Assembly (NCBI RefSeq): GCF_021887715.1
Contig: NZ_JAIQXX010000001.1
Span: forward strand, 1 to 64,000
Direction: 5' to 3'
Source of the DNA: Winogradskyella immobilis
GTDB lineage: Bacteria; Bacteroidota; Bacteroidia; Flavobacteriales; Flavobacteriaceae
DNA: 64,000 nucleotides
This document shows, in pieces, positions 43,224 through 53,173 of the stretch. Below the pieces are notes generated by a model that was given only the letters and a program-made list of their open reading frames with translations, did no database searches and was not told the DNA's origin. The number at the start of each line of letters is the position of its first letter. The first letter of the stretch is position 1. A program made the position numbers and the translations under genes.

Positions 43224-44528
43224 ATGAAACACGTTATCTACCGTAATTTAACCTCAAAAATTCTTCATTTAGGTTTTATTTTATTACTTACGTTTTCAAC
43301 CACACTTTTGGCCCAAGAAGACCCAGAAAAAGGTAAAAGTTTATTTAATACCAATTGTGCATCTTGTCATAGATTAGATAAAAAATCTACAGGACCTGCA
43401 CTACGTAATATTGAAGCGAGACTAGCCGATGAGCAAGGTTTAGATAGAGATTGGATCTATGCATGGGTAAGAAATAGTCCTGCTGTTATTAAATCTGGAG
43501 ACGCATACGCTAACAAAATATATAATGAGTATGGCCAAACAGCGATGACTCCATTTCCGCAGTTAAGTGATGATGATATCTCTAATATTTTGGCTTATAC
43601 CGCTGCTCCATTGCCACCTCTACCTGAAGATCCCTGTATTGCAAATCCTGGTGGGCCTGGATGTGATCAATCAAAACCTAAAGAAGGTTCAAACACATTA
43701 ATTCTTGCAGCATTAGCATTGTTGTTTGCATTATTAGCTTTAGCCTTAATATTGGTAAAACGTACATTAAAGCGTTTTGCAGAAGCTAAAGACATTGCTA
43801 TAGAAGAAACACCTAAAGGAACTTCAATCTGGAAAGCATTTGTGCAAAATCAATTCTTAGTACTAGTTACTGCAATTTTCTTTTTATTAGCTAGTGGTTA
43901 CTTTGTTTATGGTTATTTAATGCAAGTAGGTGTCGATCAAGGTTATGAGCCTGTACAGCCAATACATTTTTCACATAGAATACATGCTGGTGATAATGGT
44001 GTTGATTGTAAATACTGTCACTCTTCTGCTAGAGTAAGTAAAACGTCTGGTATTCCGTCTTTAAATGTATGTATGAACTGCCATAAATCAATTTCTGAAG
44101 TAGCACCAGAAACATTAGCTGAAGGTGAAACATATGGAGTAGATTACAATCTAGAAATTCAAAAACTATACAAAGCAGCAGGTTGGGATGATACTGAGCA
44201 AGAATATACAGGAGATGCTAGTCCGGTAAAATGGATACGTATTCATAATCTTCCAGATTTTGCATATTTCAATCACTCACAGCACGTTACTGTTGGAGGT
44301 ATTGAGTGTCAAACTTGTCATGGACCTGTAGAAGAAATGGAAATAATGCGCCAAGATGCACCATTAACAATGGGCTGGTGTATTAATTGTCATAGAGAGA
44401 CAAACGTTAAAGTTAAAGATAATCCTTACTATACTAAAATTCACGAACAACTGTCTAAAAAATATGGAGTTGAGCAGTTAACTGCAGCACAGATGGGTGG
44501 ATTAGAATGTGGTAAATGTCACTATTAA
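43224..44528 (+). CDS. actA: Alternative complex III subunit ActA, multiheme cytochrome c
   Basis: The periplasm-facing multiheme c-type subunit of alternative complex III, which takes electrons from the quinol-oxidising core. The ATG at 43224 starts a signal sequence ending near LLAQ; an ATG at 43179 would add 15 residues. Six CxxCH heme sites are present: CASCH in an N-terminal cytochrome c-like domain, then CKYCH, CMNCH, CQTCH, CINCH and CGKCH in the C-terminal part. Two membrane segments separate them (NTLILAALALLFALLALALI and LVLVTAIFFLLASGYFVYGY). It is the first gene of act-cox. Confidence 0.92.
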   Translation: MKHVIYRNLTSKILHLGFILLLTFSTTLLAQEDPEKGKSLFNTNCASCHRLDKKSTGPALRNIEARLADEQGLDRDWIYAWVRNSPAVIKSGDAYANKIYNEYGQTAMTPFPQLSDDDISNILAYTAAPLPPLPEDPCIANPGGPGCDQSKPKEGSNTLILAALALLFALLALALILVKRTLKRFAEAKDIAIEETPKGTSIWKAFVQNQFLVLVTAIFFLLASGYFVYGYLMQVGVDQGYEPVQPIHFSHRIHAGDNGVDCKYCHSSARVSKTSGIPSLNVCMNCHKSISEVAPETLAEGETYGVDYNLEIQKLYKAAGWDDTEQEYTGDASPVKWIRIHNLPDFAYFNHSQHVTVGGIECQTCHGPVEEMEIMRQDAPLTMGWCINCHRETNVKVKDNPYYTKIHEQLSKKYGVEQLTAAQMGGLECGKCHY

Positions 44529-44615
44529 ACATTGCTTTAGTAGCACCACGTAAGTGGAAATCTCTTTTAAGAGATTAATTTAATTATAATATAATAAGAA
44601 GTAATTCAGAATCAT

Positions 44616-47600
44616 ATGTCATCAAACAAGAAATACTGGAAAAGTGTTGAAGAGCTAAATGAAAATAGCTCTATTGTTGAGACGCTACAACAGAATGAAT
44701 TTGTTGAAGAAATACCAACAGATGAGTTTTTAGGCGACAAAGAAACTTTAGAATCTTCGTCGACAACGCGTCGTGATTTCTTAAAATATGTTGGTTTTAG
44801 TACCGCAGCAGCATCATTAGCTGCTTGCGAAGGACCAGTTATTAAATCTATTCCTTATGTAAATCAACCAAAGGAAATTATTCCAGGTGTTGCTAATTAC
44901 TATGCTACAACTATTGCTAATGGATTCGATTTTGCAAGTGTTTTAGTGAAGACAAGAGAAGGTCGTCCTATAAAAATTGAGAATAACAATTTAGCAAAAG
45001 CAAATGGCCATGCCAATGCCAGAGTTAATGCCTCGGTTTTAGGATTATATGATAGCTTAAGAGTTAAAAATGCTAAAAAAGGAGGTGAAGATATTTCTTG
45101 GTCTGTATTTAATTCTGAAACAAAGAAAGCTTTAAATGATGCAAGCGCATCTGGTAAAGATATAGTGTTATTAACACAAACTTTTGCAAGTCCTTCAACA
45201 AGTAAATTAATTGAAGAGTTTTCTAATAACTACGCAAACGTACGTCATGTACAATACGATGCCATTTCTGAATCTGCCGCATTAGATGCGTTTCAAGCAA
45301 AATATGGTAAACGTGCTTTAGCAAATTACGATTTCTCTAAAGCAATGACTATAATCTCTATTGGTGCTGATTTCTTAGGAGATTGGCAAGGAGGAGGTTT
45401 TGATGCGGGTTATGCTTCAAAACGTGTTCCAGATCATGGAAAAATGTCGCGTCATATTCAGTTTGAGTCTAACATGTCTTTAACTGGTGCTAATGCAGAT
45501 AAGCGTGTGCCTTTAAAACCAAGCGAACAAAAATTAGCTTTAGCAAAATTATACAGTTATATCACTGGTAATTCTGCTGGTGGAGCACAACTTTCTCAGC
45601 CATTAGATGCTGCAGTGCGCAAAGCTGCTGAAGAATTAAGAAAAGCAGGAAGCAACGGAGTTGTGGTTTCGGGTATTCAAGACGTTAATGCACAAACTTT
45701 AGTATTAGATATTAACCAAACGTTATCTAGTAAAGCATTTGATACTAAAACAGCGATACATACAAAACAAGGTAGTGATAGCGCAGTGACTCAACTTATA
45801 GCAGATTTAAAAGCTGGTAAAGTAGGTGCACTTGTAATGAGTGGTGTAAATCCAATGTATACCTTACCAAATGCTTCAGATTTTGCTGAAGGATTAAAAA
45901 ATACTATGTCAATAGCGTTTTCTATGAAAGAAGACGAGACGGCTTCTAACTGTAATTATGTTGCAGCGGCACCACATTATTTAGAATCTTGGGGTGATGT
46001 AGAAATAAAAACAGGTCATTTTGCTTTAATGCAACCTGCAATACGTCCATTATTTGACACAAAGCAATTTCAAGACGCATTATTAACTTGGACAGATAAT
46101 TCAAGTACTTATAATGATTATATAAAAGCCAATTGGAAAGAAACCATTCTTAATGGTGCATCTTACAACCAAGCTTTACATGATGGTGTTTTTGTAAGCG
46201 CATCTTCATCAGAAGTTAGTACTGATGATACTGATTTAGAAACTCCTTCTAATAATGCGGCAAGTGCACTTGTAGCTTCTGCTAAAAGTGGAGCTATGGA
46301 ATTGGCATTATATACTAAAACGGGTATGGGAGATGGTCAACAAGCCAATAACCCATGGTTACAAGAGTTTCCAGATCCTATTACAAGAACATCTTGGGAT
46401 AATTATGTTACTGTATCTAAAGCAGATGCTGAAAGTCTAGGATTAGTTAATGAAAATGTTGCTAATGGAGGACTTAATGGTAGTAAAGTAGATGTTACGG
46501 TTAATGGAGTTACTATTAATAATGTGCCAGTTATTATTCAACCAGGTCAAGCTAAAGGATCTGTAGGTTTATCTTTAGGTTATGGTAGAACAGCAGGTTT
46601 AAAAGAAGAATTACAGACAGGTGTAAATGCCTATCCTTTATATCAAAACTTTAATACAACTCAAGAAGTAAGTATTTCTAAAGCTTCAGGTATGCATGAG
46701 TTTGCATGTGTACAGTTGCATAATACGTTAATGGGTCGTGGTGATATTATTAAAGAAACGACTTTAGAGATTTTCAATACTAAAGATAAACACTATTGGA
46801 ATGAAGTACCTCAAGTATCTTTAAACCATATTGAAACACCAGTTACATCTCCAGATGTTGATCTTTGGGATGAGTTTGATCGTTCTGTTGGACATCACTT
46901 CAATTTATCTATTGATTTAAATGCATGTACAGGTTGTGGAGCTTGTGTTATTGCATGTCACGCAGAAAATAATGTACCAGTAGTTGGTAAATCTGAAATA
47001 AGAAGAAGTAGAGATATGCACTGGTTGCGTATTGATAGATATTATTCTCATAATGATACGTTTGAAGGAGATGATAATGAAAAAGATAATGCAGATGGAT
47101 TAGGATTAGGAAATTATCTGTTTGGTGATAGAGAAGGAAATGGTTCATTATCCACTTTTGGAAGAATGGAAGATCCTGCAGATAATCCTCAGGTAGCATT
47201 CCAGCCTGTAATGTGTCAGCATTGTAATCACGCACCTTGCGAAACAGTTTGTCCTGTTGCAGCAACAGCTCACGGTCGTCAAGGTCAAAACCATATGGCA
47301 TATAACCGTTGTGTAGGTACACGTTACTGTGCAAACAACTGTCCATATAAAGTACGTCGTTTCAACTGGTTCTTATACAACCAAAATGATGAGTTCGATT
47401 ACTTTATGAATGATGATTTAGGGCGTATGGTATTAAACCCAGACGTAACTGTACGTTCTCGTGGTGTAATGGAAAAATGTTCTATGTGTATTCAAAAAAC
47501 ACAAAAAACAATCCTTGATGCTAAACGTGATGGACGTGAAATTAAAGATGGAGAATTCCAAACAGCATGTTCTGCTGCTTGTGGAAGCGGAGCTATGATT

Positions 47601-47738
47601 TTTGGAGATGTTAATGATAAAGCTAGCGAAGTAGCAAAATTAAAAGAAGATGACCGTATGTATCATTTATTAGAAAGTGTAGGTACAAAACCAAATGTGT
47701 TCTACCAAACTAAAGTGAGAAATACAAAAAAAGCATAA
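44616..47738 (+). CDS. actB: Alternative complex III subunit ActB, molybdopterin-type/iron-sulfur protein
   Basis: A 1040-residue fusion of a molybdopterin-oxidoreductase-like domain (which in ACIII carries no Mo cofactor) and a C-terminal iron-sulfur domain. Near residue 50 it has a twin-arginine-like stretch (TTRRDFLKYVGFSTAAASLA, then ACEG). The Fe-S region has cysteine clusters CTGCGACVIACHAEN, CQHCNHAPCETVCPVAATAHG, CVGTRYCANNCPYKVRRFNW and CSMCIQK...CSAACGSGA. These clusters form the electron wire between the quinol site and the hemes. It lies 87 bases after actA and 28 before actC. Confidence 0.94.
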   Translation: MSSNKKYWKSVEELNENSSIVETLQQNEFVEEIPTDEFLGDKETLESSSTTRRDFLKYVGFSTAAASLAACEGPVIKSIPYVNQPKEIIPGVANYYATTIANGFDFASVLVKTREGRPIKIENNNLAKANGHANARVNASVLGLYDSLRVKNAKKGGEDISWSVFNSETKKALNDASASGKDIVLLTQTFASPSTSKLIEEFSNNYANVRHVQYDAISESAALDAFQAKYGKRALANYDFSKAMTIISIGADFLGDWQGGGFDAGYASKRVPDHGKMSRHIQFESNMSLTGANADKRVPLKPSEQKLALAKLYSYITGNSAGGAQLSQPLDAAVRKAAEELRKAGSNGVVVSGIQDVNAQTLVLDINQTLSSKAFDTKTAIHTKQGSDSAVTQLIADLKAGKVGALVMSGVNPMYTLPNASDFAEGLKNTMSIAFSMKEDETASNCNYVAAAPHYLESWGDVEIKTGHFALMQPAIRPLFDTKQFQDALLTWTDNSSTYNDYIKANWKETILNGASYNQALHDGVFVSASSSEVSTDDTDLETPSNNAASALVASAKSGAMELALYTKTGMGDGQQANNPWLQEFPDPITRTSWDNYVTVSKADAESLGLVNENVANGGLNGSKVDVTVNGVTINNVPVIIQPGQAKGSVGLSLGYGRTAGLKEELQTGVNAYPLYQNFNTTQEVSISKASGMHEFACVQLHNTLMGRGDIIKETTLEIFNTKDKHYWNEVPQVSLNHIETPVTSPDVDLWDEFDRSVGHHFNLSIDLNACTGCGACVIACHAENNVPVVGKSEIRRSRDMHWLRIDRYYSHNDTFEGDDNEKDNADGLGLGNYLFGDREGNGSLSTFGRMEDPADNPQVAFQPVMCQHCNHAPCETVCPVAATAHGRQGQNHMAYNRCVGTRYCANNCPYKVRRFNWFLYNQNDEFDYFMNDDLGRMVLNPDVTVRSRGVMEKCSMCIQKTQKTILDAKRDGREIKDGEFQTACSAACGSGAMIFGDVNDKASEVAKLKEDDRMYHLLESVGTKPNVFYQTKVRNTKKA

Positions 47739-47766
47739 GACTAATTAAAGAATCAATTATATAATT

Positions 47767-49509
47767 ATGGCGTCTCATTACGAAGCACCTATTAGAAGAC
47801 CTTTAGTAACAGGAGAAAAATCTTATCACGACGTTACCGTCGATGTTGCTAGACCCGTTGAAGGAAAAGCAAATCGCTCTTGGTGGATTGTTTTCAGTAT
47901 TGCACTTGTGGCATTCCTTTGGGGAATAGGTTGTATTATTTACACCGTATCAACTGGTATCGGAGTCTGGGGTCTTAACAAGACTGTTAACTGGGCTTGG
48001 GATATTACTAACTTTGTTTGGTGGGTTGGTATAGGTCATGCAGGAACCTTAATATCTGCTGTATTATTATTATTCCGTCAAAAATGGAGAATGGCCATTA
48101 ACCGTTCTGCAGAGGCGATGACAATATTCTCTGTAGTGCAAGCCGGTTTATTTCCAATCATTCACATGGGTCGTCCATGGTTAGCATATTGGGTATTACC
48201 AATTCCTAATCAATTTGGATCATTATGGGTAAACTTTAACTCACCATTACTTTGGGATGTGTTTGCAATTTCTACATATTTATCAGTGTCATTAGTATTT
48301 TGGTGGACAGGATTATTACCTGATTTTGCAATGATTAGAGATAGAGCTGTTAGACCATTTCAAAAGAAAATATATTCTTTAATTAGTTTTGGTTGGTCTG
48401 GTAGAGCTAAAGATTGGCAACGTTTTGAGGAAGTATCCTTGGTGCTTGCAGGTTTAGCAACACCATTAGTACTTTCTGTACATACCATTGTATCGTTTGA
48501 TTTTGCAACATCGGTAATTCCAGGTTGGCATACTACAATTTTTCCACCATACTTTGTTGCTGGGGCTATTTTCTCTGGTTTTGCTATGGTAAATACGCTT
48601 CTTATTATTATGCGTAAAGTATGTAGTCTTGAAGATTATATCACAGTGCAACATATAGAGCTGATGAATATCGTTATTATGATTACGGGTTCTATTGTAG
48701 GTGTTGCATATATTACTGAGCTATTTATTGCATGGTATTCTGGTGTAGAGTATGAGCAATATGCATTTTTAAATAGAGCAACTGGCCCTTACTGGTGGGC
48801 ATATTGGGCAATGATGTCTTGTAATGTATTCTCACCTCAGTTTATGTGGTTTAAAAAATTGCGTACAAGTATTATGTTTTCATTCTTTATTTCAATTATA
48901 GTAAATATAGGAATGTGGTTTGAGCGTTTTGTAATTATTGTAACGTCATTACATAGAGATTATTTACCATCATCTTGGTCAATGTTCTCACCAACATTTG
49001 TAGATATAGGTATTTTTATAGGAACTATAGGATTCTTCTTTGTACTATTCTTATTATACTCACGTACATTCCCAGTGATAGCACAAGCAGAAGTAAAAAC
49101 AATTTTAAAGTCATCGGGTGAACGTTATAAGAAAATTAGAGAACGTGGAGATAGTTTAGTAGGAACTGGATCGGATTCTAGAACCTCTAATGGAGTTGTA
49201 ACAAATGTAGAAAGTTCATCTAGTAACGATGATGCTTCTTCTAACAATTCTGAAAAAGTAAATAACCTTTTAGGAACTATAGGAACATTTGATGCTGCTT
49301 CAGATACTGCTGACGATTTAAAGAAAATCAGTGGAGTTGGACCTAAAATGGAAGAAGTACTTAACAGTATAGGAATTTACACATTCTTACAAGTAAGTAA
49401 GATGACAAAAAAAGAATACGACTTGTTAGACTCAATTACTGAATCTTTCCCTGGGAGAGCAGAACGTGATGATTGGGCAGGACAAGCTAAAAATTTATTA
49501 AATAACTAA
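47767..49509 (+). CDS. actC: Alternative complex III subunit ActC (NrfD/PsrC-like) with C-terminal helix-hairpin-helix domain
   Basis: An integral membrane quinol-binding subunit of the NrfD/PsrC family with about ten helices over residues 35-440 (for example GIGHAGTLISAVLLLFRQKWR and PWLAYWVLPIPNQFGSLWVNF). After the membrane part comes a Ser/Asn-rich linker (about 465-505) and then, at about 516-580, a helix-hairpin-helix-like domain: DDLKKISGVGPKMEEVLNSIG, ending DDWAGQAKNLLNN. Such a domain is normally nucleic-acid or protein binding and is unexpected on a respiratory subunit. The frame is continuous, with actD nine bases downstream. Confidence 0.93.
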   Translation: MASHYEAPIRRPLVTGEKSYHDVTVDVARPVEGKANRSWWIVFSIALVAFLWGIGCIIYTVSTGIGVWGLNKTVNWAWDITNFVWWVGIGHAGTLISAVLLLFRQKWRMAINRSAEAMTIFSVVQAGLFPIIHMGRPWLAYWVLPIPNQFGSLWVNFNSPLLWDVFAISTYLSVSLVFWWTGLLPDFAMIRDRAVRPFQKKIYSLISFGWSGRAKDWQRFEEVSLVLAGLATPLVLSVHTIVSFDFATSVIPGWHTTIFPPYFVAGAIFSGFAMVNTLLIIMRKVCSLEDYITVQHIELMNIVIMITGSIVGVAYITELFIAWYSGVEYEQYAFLNRATGPYWWAYWAMMSCNVFSPQFMWFKKLRTSIMFSFFISIIVNIGMWFERFVIIVTSLHRDYLPSSWSMFSPTFVDIGIFIGTIGFFFVLFLLYSRTFPVIAQAEVKTILKSSGERYKKIRERGDSLVGTGSDSRTSNGVVTNVESSSSNDDASSNNSEKVNNLLGTIGTFDAASDTADDLKKISGVGPKMEEVLNSIGIYTFLQVSKMTKKEYDLLDSITESFPGRAERDDWAGQAKNLLNN

Positions 49510-49517
49510 TATAGTCT

Positions 49518-50057
49518 ATGGAAGCTTCAAAAGTAATTCATGCTATTTATACCGATGATGATGTATTAATGTCTGCCGTTAAAAAGGTAAAGGCAGAAAA
49601 ACATCACATTGAAGAGATATACACACCTTTTCCTGTTCATGGACTAGACAAGGCTATGGGTTTAGAACCAACACGTATTGCTATTACTGCATTTATGTAT
49701 GGTTGTGTTGGCTTAACGGTAGCTATCACAATGATGAATTTTATAATGATTAAAGATTGGCCACAAGATATTGGTGGTAAGCCAAGTTTTAGTTATTTAG
49801 AAAACATGCCGGCTTTTGTGCCAATTATGTTTGAGCTTACGGTATTCTTCGCAGCCCATTTAATGGTAATTACATTTTATTTACGTAGTAGAATGTGGCC
49901 ATTTAAAAAAGCTGAGAACCCAGATCCGAGAACTACTGATGACCATTTTTTAATGGAGATTGCTGTACATGATAATGAAGATGAACTAATCAGCCTTCTT
50001 AAAGGTACTGGAGCAGTAGAAATTAATAGTATTGATAAAGATGAAGATGCACATTAA
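49518..50057 (+). CDS. actD: Alternative complex III subunit ActD (DUF3341)
   Basis: A 179-residue membrane subunit of the DUF3341 family with two transmembrane helices (FMYGCVGLTVAITMMNFIMI and FVPIMFELTVFFAAHLMVIT). Motifs near the N-terminus, EEIYTPFPVHGLDKAMGL, are conserved in ActD. In the ACIII structure this subunit packs against ActC and ActF and carries no cofactor. It ends two bases before the actE start. Confidence 0.92.
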   Translation: MEASKVIHAIYTDDDVLMSAVKKVKAEKHHIEEIYTPFPVHGLDKAMGLEPTRIAITAFMYGCVGLTVAITMMNFIMIKDWPQDIGGKPSFSYLENMPAFVPIMFELTVFFAAHLMVITFYLRSRMWPFKKAENPDPRTTDDHFLMEIAVHDNEDELISLLKGTGAVEINSIDKDEDAH

Positions 50058-50058
50058 T

Positions 50059-50613
50059 ATGAAGACTTTTAAATTAACAGTAGTATTTGTAATGCTATTA
50101 AGTATTGTGTCTTGTAATAAAAAATCGAGACGAAACTATCAATATATGCCTAACATGTATCAGTCTGTTGGTTATGAAACATATCAAGGATCAGATGCTT
50201 TTAAAAATGGAGTTGAAGCGCAACTTCCTGTAGAAGGTACACTTCCTAGAGGTTACTCTTTATATGAAATTGAAGATACTAACGAAGGTTATGAGTTAGC
50301 TAAAGCAACATTAACCAGTCCTATAGATTCTACGGCTATAGATTATAATACAGGTAAAGCTCTATATGATATTTATTGTGGTATTTGCCATGGTAATAAA
50401 GGAGATGGTAAAGGTAAATTAGTACAACGCGAGAAAATTCTTGGTGTGCCTAGTTATGATGATGCAGGTAGAGCGATTACAACAGGTAGTATTTACCATG
50501 TTATTCAATATGGAAAAAACACTATGGGTTCTTATGCAAACCAATTGAGTGAAGACGAACGTTGGCAAGTTGTAGCTTATGTTGAGAAACTTAAAGCAGA
50601 TTTAGAAAAGTAA
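50059..50613 (+). CDS. actE: Alternative complex III subunit ActE, lipoprotein cytochrome c
   Basis: A monoheme cytochrome c (CGICHGNKGDGKGK, with a Met ligand probably in NTMGSYANQLS) anchored by a lipobox (VVFVMLLSIVSCNKK). It is probably an exit point for electrons toward the oxidase. The ATG at 50059 is preferred because it gives the lipoprotein signal directly; in-frame starts at 50032, 50041 and 50047 would overlap actD. The protein is 184 residues from this start. Confidence 0.93.
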   Translation: MKTFKLTVVFVMLLSIVSCNKKSRRNYQYMPNMYQSVGYETYQGSDAFKNGVEAQLPVEGTLPRGYSLYEIEDTNEGYELAKATLTSPIDSTAIDYNTGKALYDIYCGICHGNKGDGKGKLVQREKILGVPSYDDAGRAITTGSIYHVIQYGKNTMGSYANQLSEDERWQVVAYVEKLKADLEK

Positions 50614-50635
50614 GATTTAGATAAAGATTATATAA

Positions 50636-52060
50636 ATGGAATATAAAATTTCAAATCGATTAAGAACAGGAGCTATCATCTTAATAGCCTTAGGCATATT
50701 AGGTGTTGGTTATGGTTTTTGGGACTCTCATCATTATAAAACTGTAGATGATGTTAAGGAACTTTTGGCAAGTGAACATCATGGTGGGCACGAAGAAGAA
50801 GCTAATAATGAACATGGAACAGAAATGTCACATGGAGAAGCCTCAGAACATGTTAAAGAATCTTACAACGAAGAGCATGCAGAAACATCGCATGGTGATG
50901 AACATGAAGAATCAGCAAGTCATGGAGATGAAGTTGAAGGTCATGAAATGAGCCATGAAGAACATGTGTTACATCAAATCCATAACAGACCTTGGTCTGC
51001 ATTATATGTAGCAGCATTTTTCTTTTTTATGATTGCACTAGGTGTATTAGCATTTTATGCCATTCAATATGCAGCTCAAGCAGGTTGGTCACCAGTATTA
51101 TTTAGAGTTATGGAAGGGATTACTGCTTATGTGTTGCCCGGAGGACTTATAGTGTTGGCAATAGCATATTTAGCAGGAGACCATATTTTTGTTTGGATGA
51201 ATCCAGATATGGTAGATCCAAATAGTAGTCATTATGATGCTCTTGTAGCTGGAAAGAAAGGTTGGTTAAACAAAACAGGTTTTATAATTAGAGGCTTAAT
51301 TTTCTTAGGAGGTTGGGTAGCATATAGAATGATCTCTCGTAGGTTGTCTTTAGCCCAAGATAAGTCAGATGATAATAAAAACTTTAAAAAGTTATTCCGT
51401 TGGTCAGCAGCATTCTTAGTATTCTATATTTATACAGAGTCTATGATGTCTTGGGATTGGATCATGTCTGTAGACCCACACTGGTTCTCTACATTATTTG
51501 GTTGGTATGTGTTTGCAAGTATGTTTGTAAGTGGTATTACTGTTATTGCATTAATTTCAATTTACTTAAAATCTAAAGGTTTACTAGAGTTTGTAAACGA
51601 CAGTCATTTACATGACTTGGCTAAGTTTATGTTTGGGATTAGTATTTTTTGGACCTATTTATGGTTCTCTCAATTTATGTTAATCTGGTATTCAAACATT
51701 CCAGAAGAAGTCACTTATTTTGTAACACGTATTGAAGATTATAAACTAACATTCTTTGGAATGGTCGCTATGAATTTTATATTCCCATTATTACTATTAA
51801 TGAATAGTGATTACAAGCGTATTCCATGGTTTGTTGTAATGGCAGGTGTTGTAATACTTTGCGGACATTATTTAGATATCTTTAATATGATTATGCCAGC
51901 TACGGTTGGAGATAGATGGTCTATTGGTATCCCAGAAGTAGGAGCAATTTGCTTATTTGCAGGCTTGTTTATGTTATTTGTATTTACAGCTTTAAGTAAA
52001 GCACCATTGTTAGCAAAACGAAACCCATTTATTAAAGAGAGTGAACACTTTCATTATTAA
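50636..52060 (+). CDS. actF: Alternative complex III subunit ActF with His-rich loop
   Basis: The second large NrfD-like membrane subunit, with about ten helices. The first helix is followed by an unusual loop of about 70 residues (about 43-112), packed with His, Glu and Ser (repeats such as EHGTEMSHGEASEH and HGDEHEESASHGDE), before HQIHNRPWSALYVAAFFFF resumes the family sequence. Core motifs include WDWIMSVDPHWFSTLFGWYVF and FWTYLWFSQFMLIWYSNIPEE. The His-rich loop could bind metal ions. It precedes coxB by 24 bases. Confidence 0.93.
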   Translation: MEYKISNRLRTGAIILIALGILGVGYGFWDSHHYKTVDDVKELLASEHHGGHEEEANNEHGTEMSHGEASEHVKESYNEEHAETSHGDEHEESASHGDEVEGHEMSHEEHVLHQIHNRPWSALYVAAFFFFMIALGVLAFYAIQYAAQAGWSPVLFRVMEGITAYVLPGGLIVLAIAYLAGDHIFVWMNPDMVDPNSSHYDALVAGKKGWLNKTGFIIRGLIFLGGWVAYRMISRRLSLAQDKSDDNKNFKKLFRWSAAFLVFYIYTESMMSWDWIMSVDPHWFSTLFGWYVFASMFVSGITVIALISIYLKSKGLLEFVNDSHLHDLAKFMFGISIFWTYLWFSQFMLIWYSNIPEEVTYFVTRIEDYKLTFFGMVAMNFIFPLLLLMNSDYKRIPWFVVMAGVVILCGHYLDIFNMIMPATVGDRWSIGIPEVGAICLFAGLFMLFVFTALSKAPLLAKRNPFIKESEHFHY

Positions 52061-52084
52061 TTTTAAATTAGAACTGAAACGATA

Positions 52085-53146
52085 ATGACAACTTTGTTAA
52101 TATTTATAATAGTACTATTTGTAGCCATTGCTATATGGCAAATGGTAAAGATTTTTGATTTAGCTCAAATAGGAGGATCAAGTAATCAAGTAGCAAGCGA
52201 CAAGGATAATACGTTTAATGGGTATATGATGATAGGTTTTTTAATCTTCATCTATGCTATTACTATAGCTAGCTTTGTGTATTTAGGTGATCTACCTTTA
52301 GTGTCTAACTCGGCATCAGCACATGGTCCAGGTTTAGACAACTTAATGATTATCTCTATGATACTCATTTTTATAGTACAAACGATCACTCAATTTTTAT
52401 TACACTATTTTGCTTTTAAATACAAAGGCGAAAAAGGACGTAAGGCATTGTTTTATGCAGATAATAATACTTTAGAAGCCATTTGGACTATTATTCCCGT
52501 AATTGTTTTAGCGGGGTTAATTATCTATGGATTGTTTACTTGGAATGATATTATGAATATCGACGAAGACGAAGATCCTATGGTGATAGAATTATATGCG
52601 CAACAATTTAATTGGAAAGCAAGATATAGTGGCGCAGATAATGTATTAGGGAAAGCTAATGTAAGATTAATTGATATTGACCGCGCAAATATTTTAGGTG
52701 TTGCAGAAGATGATATCAATGCGCAAGACGATGTTATTGTTACAGAATTGCATTTAGTAGTTGATAAGCCTGTGCTATTTAAAATGCGTTCGCAAGATGT
52801 ATTGCACTCGGCTTATATGCCACACTTTAGAGCACAGATGAATTGCGTTCCAGGGATGGTTACACAATTTGGTTTTACACCTACAGTTACAACTGCGGAG
52901 ATGCGTCAAAATCCAGATATTCAAGATAAGGTTGCAAATATTAACGAACTGCGATTAGAAAATAGAGAAGAGATAGAAGAACGCGGCCAAGATTTGCGAT
53001 ACGAGTTTGATTACTTATTATTATGTAATAAAATTTGTGGTAAATCGCACTTCAATATGCAAATGAAAATTATTGTAGAAACTCAAGAAGAATATGATGC
53101 ATGGATGGCGACACAGAAAACGTTTCCAAATTCATTATTAAACTAA
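52085..53146 (+). CDS. coxB: Cytochrome c oxidase subunit II
   Basis: This subunit accepts electrons at its CuA site. The 353 residues have an N-terminal hydrophobic segment, two further membrane helices (NLMIISMILIFIVQTITQFL and LEAIWTIIPVIVLAGLIIYG) and a cupredoxin domain. The CuA ligands are in HSAYMPHFRAQMN and CNKICGKSHFNM. No cytochrome c domain is fused, unlike the caa3 type, so a separate donor such as ActE is needed. It lies directly between actF and coxA. Confidence 0.95.
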   Translation: MTTLLIFIIVLFVAIAIWQMVKIFDLAQIGGSSNQVASDKDNTFNGYMMIGFLIFIYAITIASFVYLGDLPLVSNSASAHGPGLDNLMIISMILIFIVQTITQFLLHYFAFKYKGEKGRKALFYADNNTLEAIWTIIPVIVLAGLIIYGLFTWNDIMNIDEDEDPMVIELYAQQFNWKARYSGADNVLGKANVRLIDIDRANILGVAEDDINAQDDVIVTELHLVVDKPVLFKMRSQDVLHSAYMPHFRAQMNCVPGMVTQFGFTPTVTTAEMRQNPDIQDKVANINELRLENREEIEERGQDLRYEFDYLLLCNKICGKSHFNMQMKIIVETQEEYDAWMATQKTFPNSLLN

Positions 53147-53173
53147 AATCGTTTTAAGAATTAGATAAAGATT

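Noticed and set aside
46948-47346. 132-codon frame antisense to the iron-sulfur part of actB
   Set aside because: It is a shadow of a strongly conserved coding region and shows no recognisable domain.
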